Numbered from the stretch's first letter, positions 51,432 through 60,539 are shown. The stretch is 64,000 nt of DNA from Dehalococcoidia bacterium (GCA_023228825.1 JALOAL010000008.1:81127-145126); one strand, 5' to 3'. A program made the numbers and translations. Notes: generated by a model not told the origin, from the sequence alone.

Positions 51432-52046
51432 GTGAACGATTACGAGATGATGACCATCATCCATCCGCGTCTGAACGCGGATGAGTCTGCTGCGGCCGTG
51501 GCCGCGGTGGAAGAGCAGATCGTCGCCAACGGCGGCGAGATGCTGGGGACGGACGTGTGGGGACGGCGCCGGCTGGCGTACCCCATCGACGGCGTCAGCG
51601 ACGGCACGTACGTCCTGCTCACCTTCAACATGCCGCCTCAGAACACGGCGGCGCTGGAGCGCGGGCTGAGGATTTCAGAGTCGGTGCTCCGGCACATGCT
51701 CATTCGTGGCATTATCCCCTTCGAGGGCGGCCGCGATGACCGCGACGACCGCTTCGACCGTGACGACCGTGACCGGGACGACGACCGGGCCCGGGAGCGC
51801 GGGCGAGATGGGTCCGAGGAGCAGCGTCCCGCCCCCTCCGCCCCGGCGCCTGAGGCCGAGGCTGCGGCCCCGGCTACGGCTGTGGCCACGGCACCGGCTA
51901 CCGAGGCACCGGCGGAGACCGAGGCGGCTGCGCCCGTGGCCCAGGAGGCATCCGAGGCCCCGGTTGCAACCGCAGAGCCCTCGGCCGAGGTCGCCGAACC
52001 CTCGGGCGAGACCGACGAGTCCGGCGACGGCGAGTCGCAGGGCTAG
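51432..52046 (+). CDS. rpsF: 30S ribosomal protein bS6
   Basis: The first ~95 residues are a normal bS6: NDYEMMTIIHPRLNADE, GRRRLAYPIDGVSDGTYVLL and SVLRHMLIRG. After that comes an unusual ~105-residue tail. It starts with a charged stretch of alternating Arg and Asp (residues ~100-130) and continues as an acidic Ala/Pro/Glu-rich segment. Long tails on bS6 occur in some high-G+C lineages. The start is GTG. rpsF-ssb-rpsR is the classic gene order. Confidence 0.93.
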   Translation: MNDYEMMTIIHPRLNADESAAAVAAVEEQIVANGGEMLGTDVWGRRRLAYPIDGVSDGTYVLLTFNMPPQNTAALERGLRISESVLRHMLIRGIIPFEGGRDDRDDRFDRDDRDRDDDRARERGRDGSEEQRPAPSAPAPEAEAAAPATAVATAPATEAPAETEAAAPVAQEASEAPVATAEPSAEVAEPSGETDESGDGESQG

Positions 52047-52087
52047 GGTCGCAGGACCAGGCCGCTCCCCCCGACCGGAGTACTGAC

Positions 52088-52516
52088 GTGCTGAACAAGT
52101 GCATGATCATCGGGCGCCTCGGCGCCGACCCGGAGATGCGCTACACGGCGAACGGCAGCGCGGTGACCACGTTCAACGTGGCTACCTCGCGGAACTTCAC
52201 GGACTCCTCTGGCGAACGCCGCGAGGAGACCGAATGGTTCCGGGTCGTCGTGTGGGCGCGGCTGGCGGAGTTGTGCGCGCAATACCTGGCCAAGGGCCGG
52301 CTGGTCTACGTGGAAGGGCGCATGCAGACGCGCTCCTGGGAAGACCAGCAGGGCCAGAAGCGATACATGACCGAGTTGGTCGGCCAGGAAGTGAAGTTCC
52401 TGAGCAGCCCTCGGGATGGCGATGGTGGCGGTTCTGGCGGCGGCTTCGGCGGCGCCGGCTTTGCCACTGGCCCCGACAACGAAGGTGACATCGACCCGGA
52501 CGACCTGCCGTTCTAG
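52088..52516 (+). CDS. ssb: Single-stranded DNA-binding protein
   Basis: This OB-fold protein of 142 residues has NKCMIIGRLGADPEMRYT, FNVATSRNFTD, EWFRVVVWARLAELC and LVYVEGRMQTRSW. A glycine-rich linker leads to the acidic C-terminal tip DIDPDDLPF, which recruits replication and repair partners. The start is GTG. It sits between rpsF and rpsR as usual. Confidence 0.96.
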   Translation: MLNKCMIIGRLGADPEMRYTANGSAVTTFNVATSRNFTDSSGERREETEWFRVVVWARLAELCAQYLAKGRLVYVEGRMQTRSWEDQQGQKRYMTELVGQEVKFLSSPRDGDGGGSGGGFGGAGFATGPDNEGDIDPDDLPF

Positions 52517-52556
52517 CGCTGGCTAGCGGCGGCCCCGGGTCTCTGGAGGATTCCCC

Positions 52557-52916
52557 ATGACGTTCGACCGCGAAGACCGTGGACCCCGTGGTGGTGATGG
52601 CGGCGGCCGCGACCGCGATGACCGTGGCCCTCGCCGCGGCGGTGGTGGAGGCGGCGGCGGCGGTGGCCGGTTCCGGCGCGTCCGTGGCTGTGAGTTCTGC
52701 CGCGCCAAGACGGACATTGCGGACTACAAGAACACGGACATGCTGCGGCGCTACATCACGGAGAGCGGCAAGATGGAGCCTCGCCGTAAGGTGGGCACCT
52801 GCGCGCGACACCAGCGCGTGGTGGCGCAGGCCGTGAAGCGCGCCCGCGAGATCGCCTTGCTCCCCTACACGTCCGAGCACATCCGTCTGTCGGGTGGTGG
52901 GCCGGGCCGCCGCTAG
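52557..52916 (+). CDS. rpsR: 30S ribosomal protein bS18 (zinc form) with Gly/Arg-rich extension
   Basis: The C-terminal ~80 residues are bS18: CEFCRAKTDIADYKNTDMLRRYI, PRRKVGTCARHQRVVAQAVKRARE. The CxxC plus C-x-x-H set marks the zinc-binding form. Ahead of it is a ~38-residue extension rich in Gly, Asp and Arg with a run of ten glycines, absent from ordinary bS18. The start is ATG with GGAGG upstream. The following gap to 53025 contains only a CCAGAC/GTCTGG inverted repeat. Confidence 0.94.
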   Translation: MTFDREDRGPRGGDGGGRDRDDRGPRRGGGGGGGGGGRFRRVRGCEFCRAKTDIADYKNTDMLRRYITESGKMEPRRKVGTCARHQRVVAQAVKRAREIALLPYTSEHIRLSGGGPGRR

Positions 52917-53025
52917 GCGCCAGACCCGGCCATGGCCCTCCGCGCCCGCGCGGCTCGCGGTGGGAGTCTGGTAGAGGTGCATCAAGGGCGCTCCACGGGG
53001 CGCCGGCGGGAAGGGGCCGCGTAGC

Positions 53026-54027
53026 GTGGCGGGGTCTTCGGGAACGAAAGCATCGCAGCGCCGCTCCAACGCCTCGCGCCAGTCGCGCGAGGCGCACTGG
53101 ATCCAACTGGCCGTGGTGGGCGTGCTTGCGCTCGTCGGGCTCATCGTGGTGGTGGGCCTGGTGGTGGCGTGGTACCTGCCGCCGCGCGCGCACGTGCTGA
53201 CGGTGGGTAGCCGGGACTTCAACGCCGCGCAGGTCGCGGACCGCGGCTACTACCTGGCGCTGATGGGCAACGGCAACGCCGTGAGCCAGCCCGCGCCAGA
53301 GGGCATCCGCTCTCTGGTCCGCCAGGAGGTCCTTCTGCAGGCCGGCTCCACGCTGGTGGACGGGGTCACGGACCAGGATGTCCGCGACGAGATCGCCACG
53401 CTCCTCTCGCTGCCGGAGGACTACACGGACGAGGCGTACGCCTCTGGCCTGGCGTCTTACCTGCGCGTGGCGCCCATCGACCGGTCGGGCCTGGAAGATC
53501 TCACGCGCGCCGGGATCATCGAGGACCGCCTCGCGGCGCAGTTCCGGGACGACCTGCCGGAAGCCGGCGACCAGATGAACGTGCTCGCGGTGCAGACCAA
53601 CGACCGAGCGCTGGCCCAGCAGTTGGTGGACGCCGTCCGAGGCGGCCAGGACTTCCGCGAGGCGGCCCTGGAGGTCGGCGTGGTGGAAGACGACGAGTCG
53701 ATCTTCGAACTCGGCTGGACCACGGTGGAGACGCTGGCGGAGCGCGTGCAGCCGGCGCTGGAACCGCTGCAGGCCGGCGACGTCTCCGACCCGGTGGACG
53801 ACGCGAACAGCGTGGGGTACGAGGTCTACTACGTCGCCGAGCGCACGGTGGACCAGCCGTACGAAGACGAGGTGCGCGACCGTCTGGCGGACCGCGCGCT
53901 GGCGGACTTCCTGGAAGACCAGGAGGCGGCGATCGGCGTGGAGGAAGATCTCTCCGCCAGCAAGCGCCGCTGGATCACCCAGCGTGTACAGGACGACATC
54001 CGGGAACGGCAGGCGTCGAGTGGCTAA
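53026..54027 (+). CDS. SurA-like membrane-anchored foldase (PPIase-related)
   Basis: This 333-residue protein has a basic N-terminus and one membrane helix (around residues 27-50, with LALVGLIVVVGLVVAW). A SurA_N-like helical domain follows, and then a region resembling a degenerate parvulin domain (ALAQQLVDAVRGGQDFREAALEVG, FELGW). It would sit outside the membrane and help secreted proteins to fold; whether the isomerase site is active is unclear. The start is GTG. It overlaps hom by eight bases. Confidence 0.75.
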   Translation: MAGSSGTKASQRRSNASRQSREAHWIQLAVVGVLALVGLIVVVGLVVAWYLPPRAHVLTVGSRDFNAAQVADRGYYLALMGNGNAVSQPAPEGIRSLVRQEVLLQAGSTLVDGVTDQDVRDEIATLLSLPEDYTDEAYASGLASYLRVAPIDRSGLEDLTRAGIIEDRLAAQFRDDLPEAGDQMNVLAVQTNDRALAQQLVDAVRGGQDFREAALEVGVVEDDESIFELGWTTVETLAERVQPALEPLQAGDVSDPVDDANSVGYEVYYVAERTVDQPYEDEVRDRLADRALADFLEDQEAAIGVEEDLSASKRRWITQRVQDDIRERQASSG

Positions 54028-55315
54028 TCCCGTGGGCGTCTCCCTGCTGGGTGCGGGGAACATTGGCTCGGCCGTGGTCTCCGCGCTGGCACGCGGCGCG
54101 GACCGCTACGCCGCGCGCGTGGGCCGTCCGCTGGAGTTGCGCCGCGTGCTGGTGCGGGACACGCAGCGCGCGCGGGCCGGGATCGAGCCCTCCCAGGTCA
54201 CCGGCGACATCGACGACGTCCTGCGGGACGAGGGCACCCATGTGGTGGTGGAGGTCATGGGCGGCGAGGAGCCCGCGCGCGCCTACATGGAGGCGGCGCT
54301 GCGGTCCGGACGCCACGTGGTCACGGCCAACAAGGAGGTGATCGCCAAGCACGGGGCGGCGCTCCTGCAGGTCGCCAACGACCACGGCGTGCGGCTGCTC
54401 TTCGAGGCGTCGGTGGGCGGGGGCATCCCCGTGATCGCGCCGCTCTCTCGCGACCTGCTGGCGAACGAGGTGACCGCGGTCACCGCCATCATCAACGGCA
54501 CCACGAACTACATGCTCACGGCCATGACCCAGCGGGGCGCGGACTACGCGGAGGTGCTGGCGGAGGCGCAGCGCCTGGGCTACGCGGAGCCGGACCCCAC
54601 GGCGGACGTGGAGGGCATTGACGCGGCCTACAAGATCGCGGTCCTCTGCGGCCTGGCCTTCAACGTGGACGTGGCGCCGGCGGACGTTGCGCGCCAGGGC
54701 ATCTCCACGGTCACCGCGCGCGACATTGCCTATGCGCTGCAACTGGGCCACGTCATCAAACTCCTGGCCCGCGCCCGCTTCGCCGACGGGGAGGTGGAGG
54801 CCACGGTACGTCCCACCCTCATCGGCGTGCAGGAGCCGCTGGCCAAGGTGGACGGCGTCCTGAATGCCGTGCAGGTGGAGGGCGACCTGGTGGGGCGCGT
54901 GCTCTTCGAGGGGCCGGGCGCGGGGCAGGGCCCCACGACGTCCTCGATCCTGGCGGACGTGCTGGATGTGGCGCAGGACGTGGCCGGATCGCGCACGCCG
55001 CTCCCGTTCATCCCTCGGCGCCAGGTCCGCGTGCGGCCGCCGGAGGAGCACTCGTCTCGGGCCTATCTGCGCATCGGCGTGCGTGACGAGCCGGGCGTGC
55101 TGGCCCGGATCGCGGCGGCGCTGGGCGACGCCGGCGTATCCATTGCCTCCGTGATCCAGTTCGACCCGGAGGTCACCGGCGGCGAGGAGGGTACCGCGGA
55201 ACTGGTGCTGACCACGCACCGCGCCCCCGGCGCTGCGCTCGCCCGCGCGCTGGAGCAGATCCGCCAGATGGACGCCGTCACCGAAATCGGCAACGTCCTG
55301 CCGATGGAGGGCTAA
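54020..55315 (+). CDS. hom: Homoserine dehydrogenase
   Basis: Hom reduces aspartate semialdehyde to homoserine, the branch point to threonine and methionine. The NAD-binding loop is SLLGAGNIGSAV; TANKEVIAKHG, the catalytic FEASVGGGIPVI and INGTTNYML segment, and the YAEPDPTADVEG loop follow. An ACT domain is present at the C-terminus (about residues 350-431), which allows feedback control. I chose GTG 54020, which overlaps the previous stop. The length is 431 residues. thrC follows one gene downstream. Confidence 0.95.
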   Translation: MANPVGVSLLGAGNIGSAVVSALARGADRYAARVGRPLELRRVLVRDTQRARAGIEPSQVTGDIDDVLRDEGTHVVVEVMGGEEPARAYMEAALRSGRHVVTANKEVIAKHGAALLQVANDHGVRLLFEASVGGGIPVIAPLSRDLLANEVTAVTAIINGTTNYMLTAMTQRGADYAEVLAEAQRLGYAEPDPTADVEGIDAAYKIAVLCGLAFNVDVAPADVARQGISTVTARDIAYALQLGHVIKLLARARFADGEVEATVRPTLIGVQEPLAKVDGVLNAVQVEGDLVGRVLFEGPGAGQGPTTSSILADVLDVAQDVAGSRTPLPFIPRRQVRVRPPEEHSSRAYLRIGVRDEPGVLARIAAALGDAGVSIASVIQFDPEVTGGEEGTAELVLTTHRAPGAALARALEQIRQMDAVTEIGNVLPMEG

Positions 55316-55319
55316 CGTC

Positions 55320-56423
55320 GTGACGAGCGGCTCGGGTGAGGGGCGCGAGCAGCCCCACGGAGACAGACGCAGTGGGGGCGGCCTCCTGCGCGCTCCCCGG
55401 GCCACGGACGAACCTGGGCAGGGCGCCTGGGTCGCGGACGAACTCCAGGCCGCGCTGGCCCGCGTGGAGGCGATGAGCCGCGAGATACACCAACTGGAGA
55501 GCGCCCTGCGCTCCCAGCAGGACGAGGTCTCCCGCCTGTCCGACTCGGTGCAGGTGGTGGAAGGCCGCACCATCCGCCACGAGGTGGGCCAGGAACAGGC
55601 CCGCGAAGCCCGGCACGAGGTGGCAGACCTGGAGGACCGGCTGGCGCAGGAGGTCTCCTTGCGGCGCGACCTGGCCGCGCAGGTGGAGCGCTCCCAGAGG
55701 CGCGAGGCGGAGACGCAGCAGGAACTCCAGCGCGTGTTGCAGTTGATCGCGCAGCGCCTGGACGAGTACGACCAGCGCATCACCGCCGAGGCCCACCGGC
55801 AGGCCGCGCATCGCGTGGACGCCCACATCCCGGAGCCGGACAGTGCGGACGTCCTGGCGCGCCTCGAACGGCTGGAGCACCGGCAGGGCGCGGAGTTCGA
55901 GGGCGCCCGACACCAGGGCACGGAGATCGCGCGCCTCGCATCGTCCGTCACCCAACTCGTCTCGTCGCTGGACGCGATCCAGTCGCGCACGCGGGGCGTG
56001 CAGGAGGAGCAGCGTCGCCTGGCGGAGGCAGTGTCCGCGCTGCGCTCCGTCCGCAGCCACGAGGACGAACTGGTGGAGATGGCGGAACAGCAGCGCGCCA
56101 CCCGGGCCCGGCTGGAAGACCGCGTGAACGACGTGGAAGAGGCGCTGGAGGCGGTCCGGCAGAGCCTGGCCGCCGCCTCGGAAGAGCGAGCGCTGCTCTT
56201 GCGCCAGGTGTCCGGCGAGGGGGAGCAGCGGCGCGCGCTCCTGGAGCGCATCGAGGCGAACCGTGACGCGTTCCAGGAGCACATCCGGCGCCAGGCCCGC
56301 GCGGACGAGGAAGGGCGCCGGCGCATGATCGAAGAACTGGAGCGTGACATCCGCGTCCAGCGCGCGCTCCTCCAGCGCCTGAGCGAACAGACCGAGGAAG
56401 GCGAGCAGGAGCAGCCGCTATGA
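55320..56423 (+). CDS. Long coiled-coil protein between hom and thrC
   Basis: After a Gly/Arg-rich start almost the whole 367-residue protein is predicted heptad-repeat coiled coil, rich in Glu, Arg, Gln and Ala and without cysteine or membrane segments. Examples are ELQAALARVEAMSREIHQLE and DLEDRLAQEVSLRRDLAAQV. I cannot assign a function; SMC-like, cell-division or scaffold roles are possible. It starts five bases after hom and overlaps thrC by four (ATGA), so it is firmly part of the threonine operon. Confidence 0.8.
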   Translation: MTSGSGEGREQPHGDRRSGGGLLRAPRATDEPGQGAWVADELQAALARVEAMSREIHQLESALRSQQDEVSRLSDSVQVVEGRTIRHEVGQEQAREARHEVADLEDRLAQEVSLRRDLAAQVERSQRREAETQQELQRVLQLIAQRLDEYDQRITAEAHRQAAHRVDAHIPEPDSADVLARLERLEHRQGAEFEGARHQGTEIARLASSVTQLVSSLDAIQSRTRGVQEEQRRLAEAVSALRSVRSHEDELVEMAEQQRATRARLEDRVNDVEEALEAVRQSLAAASEERALLLRQVSGEGEQRRALLERIEANRDAFQEHIRRQARADEEGRRRMIEELERDIRVQRALLQRLSEQTEEGEQEQPL

Positions 56424-57499
56424 GCCCGTCCGTCAGCCAGCAGCCCGCCTCGCGCTTCATCATGGAGCGCTATCGCGACCGTCTGCCGGTGACGGAGCGC
56501 ACGCCCATGGTGACGCTGGGCGAGGGGGGCACGCCGCTGATCCGCTCGCGGCACATCCAGGACCTGCTGGGCCTGGAGGCGCTCTACTTCAAGTTGGAGT
56601 ACGTGAATCCCACCGGCTCCTTCAAGGACCGCGGCATGGTGGTGGCCGTGGCCAAGGCGGCGGAGGAGGGCGCACGGGCCGTGATCTGCGCCTCTACCGG
56701 GAACACCTCGGCCGCGGCGGCGGCGTACGCCACGGCGCACGGCCTGAAGTCCTACGTGGTGGTGCCCAGCGGCAAGATCGCCATGGGCAAACTGGCGCAG
56801 GCGATCATCCACGGCGCGGAGATCGTCCAGGTCGACGGGTCGTTTGACGACGCCCTAACGATCGTGCGGGCGCTGGCCACGCGGCACGAGGTGGCGCTGG
56901 TCAACTCCGTGAACCCGCACCGCCTGGAGGGCCAGAAGACCGCCTCCTTCGAGATCGTGGACGACCTGGGGGAGGCGCCGGACCTGCTCTGCATCCCGGT
57001 GGGGAACGCCGGCAACATCACCGCCTACTGGCGAGGCTTCGAGGAGTACTTCCACGCGGAGAAGTCGCAGCGGCGGCCTCGCATGTGGGGGTTCCAGGCG
57101 GAAGGCGCGGCGCCGTTGGTGCTGGGCCGCGCGGTGGAGCACCCGGAGACCGTGGCCACCGCCATCCGCGTGGGCAACCCCGCCTCCTGGGACGGCGCCG
57201 TCCATGCGCGTGACGCCTCGGAAGGCGCCATCGCAGCCGTGAGCGACGACGAGATCCTGGAGGCGTACCGCCTGCTGGCTTCGCGCGAGGGCGTCTTCTG
57301 TGAGCCGGCGTCCGCCGCCTCCGTGGCGGGCCTGATGAAGCAGCACCGAGATGGCGCGGACCTGCGCGGCAAGGTGGCCGTGTGCGTCCTCACCGGACAC
57401 GGCCTGAAGGATCCGGACACCGCCCTCCACGTGGAGGTGGTGAAGCACGAGGCGAAGGCGGAGACGGACGCCGTGGAGCAGGTGCTGGGCTGGGCCTGA
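56420..57499 (+). CDS. thrC: Threonine synthase
   Basis: ThrC converts O-phosphohomoserine to threonine with PLP. The Schiff-base lysine is K69 in NPTGSFKDRG, STGNTSAAAAAYA binds the phosphate, and the C-terminal CVLTGHGLKD is typical. At 359 residues without a zinc ribbon it is the standard short bacterial form. Its place behind hom makes it the canonical enzyme, which raises the question what the paralogue at 9073 does. The start overlaps the coiled-coil gene by four bases. Confidence 0.95.
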   Translation: MSPSVSQQPASRFIMERYRDRLPVTERTPMVTLGEGGTPLIRSRHIQDLLGLEALYFKLEYVNPTGSFKDRGMVVAVAKAAEEGARAVICASTGNTSAAAAAYATAHGLKSYVVVPSGKIAMGKLAQAIIHGAEIVQVDGSFDDALTIVRALATRHEVALVNSVNPHRLEGQKTASFEIVDDLGEAPDLLCIPVGNAGNITAYWRGFEEYFHAEKSQRRPRMWGFQAEGAAPLVLGRAVEHPETVATAIRVGNPASWDGAVHARDASEGAIAAVSDDEILEAYRLLASREGVFCEPASAASVAGLMKQHRDGADLRGKVAVCVLTGHGLKDPDTALHVEVVKHEAKAETDAVEQVLGWA

Positions 57500-57662
57500 A
57501 CCGTGTCCCGCCCGGTCCTCACGGCCGTCGGTATTGGGCCCAGCCGCGCCACCTGACCGAGGTCAACCGCCGGCCCTGCGTGTTACGATTTGCGCCTCGC
57601 GGTAATTCTTACAGTGCCCCGTGTGCCGCCGGCAGGCGGTGTCTTCCGTTGGGAGTCCCAGC

Positions 57663-58241
57663 ATGACCCAGACCGCCCCGCGGACTCCAGACCGCGACGC
57701 GCTGATGCGCTCGTTGACCGAGGTGATCCAGCACCTGGGACTGGACGGCAACTCGAACGGCCTGGCGGAGACGCCGCGGCGCATTGCGGACATGTACCTC
57801 GAACTGTTCGAGGGCCTGTGGCTGGACCCGCACGAGCCGCTGGCCGTGCAGTTCGAGGAGGGTCACAGCGAGATGGTGATCCTGAAGGACATCCCCTTCT
57901 ACTCCATGTGCGAGCATCATTTCCTGCCGTTCCACGGACGCGCCCACCTGGGCTACCTGCCGGACGGACGCATCGTGGGGCTCTCGAAACTGGCCCGCAC
58001 GGTGGAGATCTATGCGCGCCGGCCGCAGGTGCAGGAGCGGCTGACCAGCCAGATCGCGGACTGCGTGGAGGAGGTGCTGGGCGCGAAGGGCGTGGGTGTC
58101 GTCATTGAGGCGGAGCACCTGTGCATGACCTCGCGAGGCATCCGCAAGCCGGGATCGCGCATGGTCACCTCCGCCATGCGCGGCAGGTTCCGCGACGGCG
58201 AAAAGACCCGCGAGGAGTTCCTGCGCCTGATCGGCAGTTAG
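57663..58241 (+). CDS. folE: GTP cyclohydrolase I
   Basis: FolE makes dihydroneopterin triphosphate, the first folate step. YSMCEHHFLPFHGRAHLGY contains the zinc cysteine and histidines, SKLARTVEIYARRPQVQERLT is a family block and EAEHLCMTSRGIRKPGS carries the second zinc cysteine. The length is 192 residues. TACGAT (57584-57589) or TACAGT (57610-57615) may be -10 elements in the leader. It complements folP and folK at 17835-19219. Confidence 0.96.
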   Translation: MTQTAPRTPDRDALMRSLTEVIQHLGLDGNSNGLAETPRRIADMYLELFEGLWLDPHEPLAVQFEEGHSEMVILKDIPFYSMCEHHFLPFHGRAHLGYLPDGRIVGLSKLARTVEIYARRPQVQERLTSQIADCVEEVLGAKGVGVVIEAEHLCMTSRGIRKPGSRMVTSAMRGRFRDGEKTREEFLRLIGS

Positions 58242-58311
58242 CCAGAGTTAGCCAGCCTCGCTTGCATCCCTCACTCCGCGACGACTATCGGATCACACTC
58301 GGAACGCACGC

Positions 58312-59556
58312 ATGACCGTCACCCGCATCGCCATGCTCTCCATGCACACCTCGCCACTGGCGGCGCTGGGCGGGCGCGAGACGGGCGGGATGAACGTGTA
58401 CGTGCGGCAGGTGGCCACGGAACTCGCCGCCCATGGCATCGCCGTGGACGTCTTCACCCGGCGCACGGACCCGGCGCTGCCCGCCGTGCAGGAGTTCGCA
58501 CCAGGCGCGCGCCTGGTGCAGGTGGACGCCGGCCCCGCCGAGCGCATCGAGAAGGAGGAGATGGTGGACCTCACCGCCCCCTTCGCCGACGGCGTCGAGG
58601 CGTTCCGGGCGTCCGAGGGCATCTCCTACGATGTCATCCACTCCCACTACTGGCTGTCCGCGGAGGCCGGCGACCGGCTGGCCGGGCAGTGGCGGGTGCC
58701 GCACTGCGCGATGTTCCACACGCTGGGCGACGTGAAGTTGCGCGCCCGCGCGTCCGAGCACGAACCACAGGCACGGCTGGACGCAGAGCGCCGCCTGGTG
58801 CACCGCCTGGACCGCATCGTGGCGGCCACGGAGCACGAGCGGCAGTTGCTGCGCCAGATCTACCGCGTCTCCCCGCAGCACGTCTCCGTCATCCCGCTGG
58901 GCGTGGACCTGGACCGCTTCCGCCCCGCCGAGCCGGTCGAACGGGAGGCCGCGCGCGCACGCCTCGACATCCCGGAGGAGGAGCGGGTGGTCCTGGCGGT
59001 GGGGCGCATCGAGCCGCTGAAGGGGCTGGACATCCTCATCCGCTCGCTCGCGCTGATGAGCACACGAGAGGGCGTGCGCATCTACGTCATCGGCGGGGAC
59101 GACCGCGCGGAGCCGGAGGTGGAGCGGCTGCAGGCGCTGGCGCACGAGCAGGGTGTGGCGGATGCGGTGACCTTCCTGGGCCCGCGCTCGCATGAGGCGC
59201 TGCCGGACTACTACCACGCGGCGGACCTGGTGGCGATGCCGTCCTTCTATGAGTCGTTCGGCCTCGTGGCGGTGGAGGCCATGGCCTCCGGTGTCCCGGT
59301 GGTGGCTTCGCGGGTGGGCGGGCTGGCCTCCACCGTGGTGGACGGGCGCACGGGCTACCTCATTGCGTGGCGTTGCCCGGAGCCGTTCGCGGAGAAGATC
59401 GAGTTGCTCCTGGCGAACGAGGAGTTGCGTCGTGCCCTGGGCGCCGCCGCCCGCGAGCGCATGGTCGCCGCCTACTCCTGGGCAAAGGTGGCCGAGTCCG
59501 TCGCTGCACTGTACGACGAACTCCTGGAGGAGCCCGCCCGCGCCAACGCCGTCTAA
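58312..59556 (+). CDS. Family 4 glycosyltransferase, MshA-like
   Basis: This 414-residue GT-B enzyme opens with MLSMHTSPL and GGMNVYVRQVATELAAHG, a signature shared with MshA, which adds GlcNAc to inositol phosphate in mycothiol synthesis. VIHSHYWLSAEAG, VIPLGVDLDRF, the donor-site AVGRIEPLKGLD and PSFYESFGLVAVEAMASG-type E-x7-E follow. A GlcNAc-type deacetylase gene is next, as expected for a thiol pathway. Sucrose- or lipid-type GT4 enzymes share some motifs, so the assignment to mycothiol is tentative. The start is ATG 58312. Confidence 0.85.
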   Translation: MTVTRIAMLSMHTSPLAALGGRETGGMNVYVRQVATELAAHGIAVDVFTRRTDPALPAVQEFAPGARLVQVDAGPAERIEKEEMVDLTAPFADGVEAFRASEGISYDVIHSHYWLSAEAGDRLAGQWRVPHCAMFHTLGDVKLRARASEHEPQARLDAERRLVHRLDRIVAATEHERQLLRQIYRVSPQHVSVIPLGVDLDRFRPAEPVEREAARARLDIPEEERVVLAVGRIEPLKGLDILIRSLALMSTREGVRIYVIGGDDRAEPEVERLQALAHEQGVADAVTFLGPRSHEALPDYYHAADLVAMPSFYESFGLVAVEAMASGVPVVASRVGGLASTVVDGRTGYLIAWRCPEPFAEKIELLLANEELRRALGAAARERMVAAYSWAKVAESVAALYDELLEEPARANAV

Positions 59557-59585
59557 AGTGTCCTGCCCCGTGAACCACCGGGCGG

Positions 59586-59591
59586 TATACT
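59586..59591 (+). promoter_or_regulatory. -10 element TATACT beside the deacetylase start
   Basis: TATACT ends seven bases before ATG 59599, which implies a leaderless transcript for the deacetylase gene. A second ATG in frame at 59605 is also close. No Shine-Dalgarno sequence fits between. Confidence 0.5.
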
Positions 59592-59598
59592 GCCCGTC

Positions 59599-60366
59599 AT
59601 GGTCATGACCCCACCCGGCCCCACCGACATCGATCCGGCGAAGGACCTTATTTCCGAAGTGGGCCGGAAGTTCGCGAAGCGGGCGCTCTGCGTGTTCGCG
59701 CATCCGGACGACCTGGAGTTCACCTCGGGCGGTACGGTCTCGCGGCTGTGCGCGGAGGGGTGGCGGGTGGACATCCTGGTCACCACCAGCGGGAACAAGG
59801 GCACGAAGGATCCGCACGTCACCGGCCAGATGCTGGCGGGCGAGCGGGAGGAAGAGGCGCGCAACGCCGCCCGCATCATGGGCGCCAACGAGCCGATCTT
59901 CCTGGGCTTCCATGACGGCGGCACCACCAACGACGATGAATTAAGGGCGCTCCTGGTCCGCCAGATTCGGCGGTCGCGGCCGGAACTGGTGATCACCTGG
60001 GACGGCTTCCGCCCCGGCTTCAACCACCGCGACCACCGCGTGGCGGGCCAGGCGGTGTACGACGCGATCTACCCCTCGTCCGATGACCACCTCTATTACC
60101 CCATGGACAAGGAAGAGGGCCTGGAGCCGCACCGGCCGGCGGCCATGCTGCTGGCGGGATCGCCCACGCCGGACTACCACGTGGACATCGGCGAGCACTT
60201 CCGTACGAAGGTCCGGGCGATCCTGGCGCATACCTCGCAGATGGGGGGGCGGCGGGAGGCGGACATGGTGCGGATGTACCAGGAGCGCGCGAAGCAGGCG
60301 AACGCGGAGCACCCGGACTTGCCGGTGCTGCGGGAGTCGTTCGCCAAGGTGGTGTGGCGGCGGTAA
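59599..60366 (+). CDS. PIG-L/LmbE-family deacetylase (MshB-like)
   Basis: This zinc-dependent N-acetylglucosaminyl deacetylase family member has the metal motif AHPDDLEF and the later FNHRDHRVAGQAV histidine segment. VTTSGNKGTKD and GEREEEARNAARIMG are family blocks. The length is 255 residues. With the MshA-like gene upstream it could deacetylate a GlcNAc-inositol or GlcNAc-malate type intermediate of a low-molecular-weight thiol. The cysteine ligase needed to finish such a pathway is not in the window, so the product is uncertain. Confidence 0.88.
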   Translation: MVMTPPGPTDIDPAKDLISEVGRKFAKRALCVFAHPDDLEFTSGGTVSRLCAEGWRVDILVTTSGNKGTKDPHVTGQMLAGEREEEARNAARIMGANEPIFLGFHDGGTTNDDELRALLVRQIRRSRPELVITWDGFRPGFNHRDHRVAGQAVYDAIYPSSDDHLYYPMDKEEGLEPHRPAAMLLAGSPTPDYHVDIGEHFRTKVRAILAHTSQMGGRREADMVRMYQERAKQANAEHPDLPVLRESFAKVVWRR

Positions 60367-60510
60367 CGGTCAAAACTGCTTCCGCATAGGCCAGAGTGGC
60401 ACTACGCTGCTCTGACCCCGCGTGGAGCGGGCTCGTGGATCTCGTGCGGCGAGGATCACGAGGCGTTCGTCTCCCCCCTGGTGTCCGCCCGTCTGGGTCC
60501 GGACGCCGGT

Positions 60511-60539
60511 TTGACACTGACGCCATAAAGTCCCAGACT
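60511..60539 (+). promoter_or_regulatory. str operon promoter
   Basis: A perfect TTGACA (60511-60516), 17 bases and CAGACT (60534-60539) suggest the main str promoter, with a start near 60546 and a ~220-base leader. The 60367-60510 stretch before it holds a CTCGTG/CACGAG hairpin (about 60440-60462) and no gene. Confidence 0.55.

Noticed and set aside
53975..56812. 945-aa minus-strand frame opposite hom, the coiled-coil gene and thrC
   Set aside because: It is antisense to recognised genes, with Arg/His/Ser-rich low-complexity composition.
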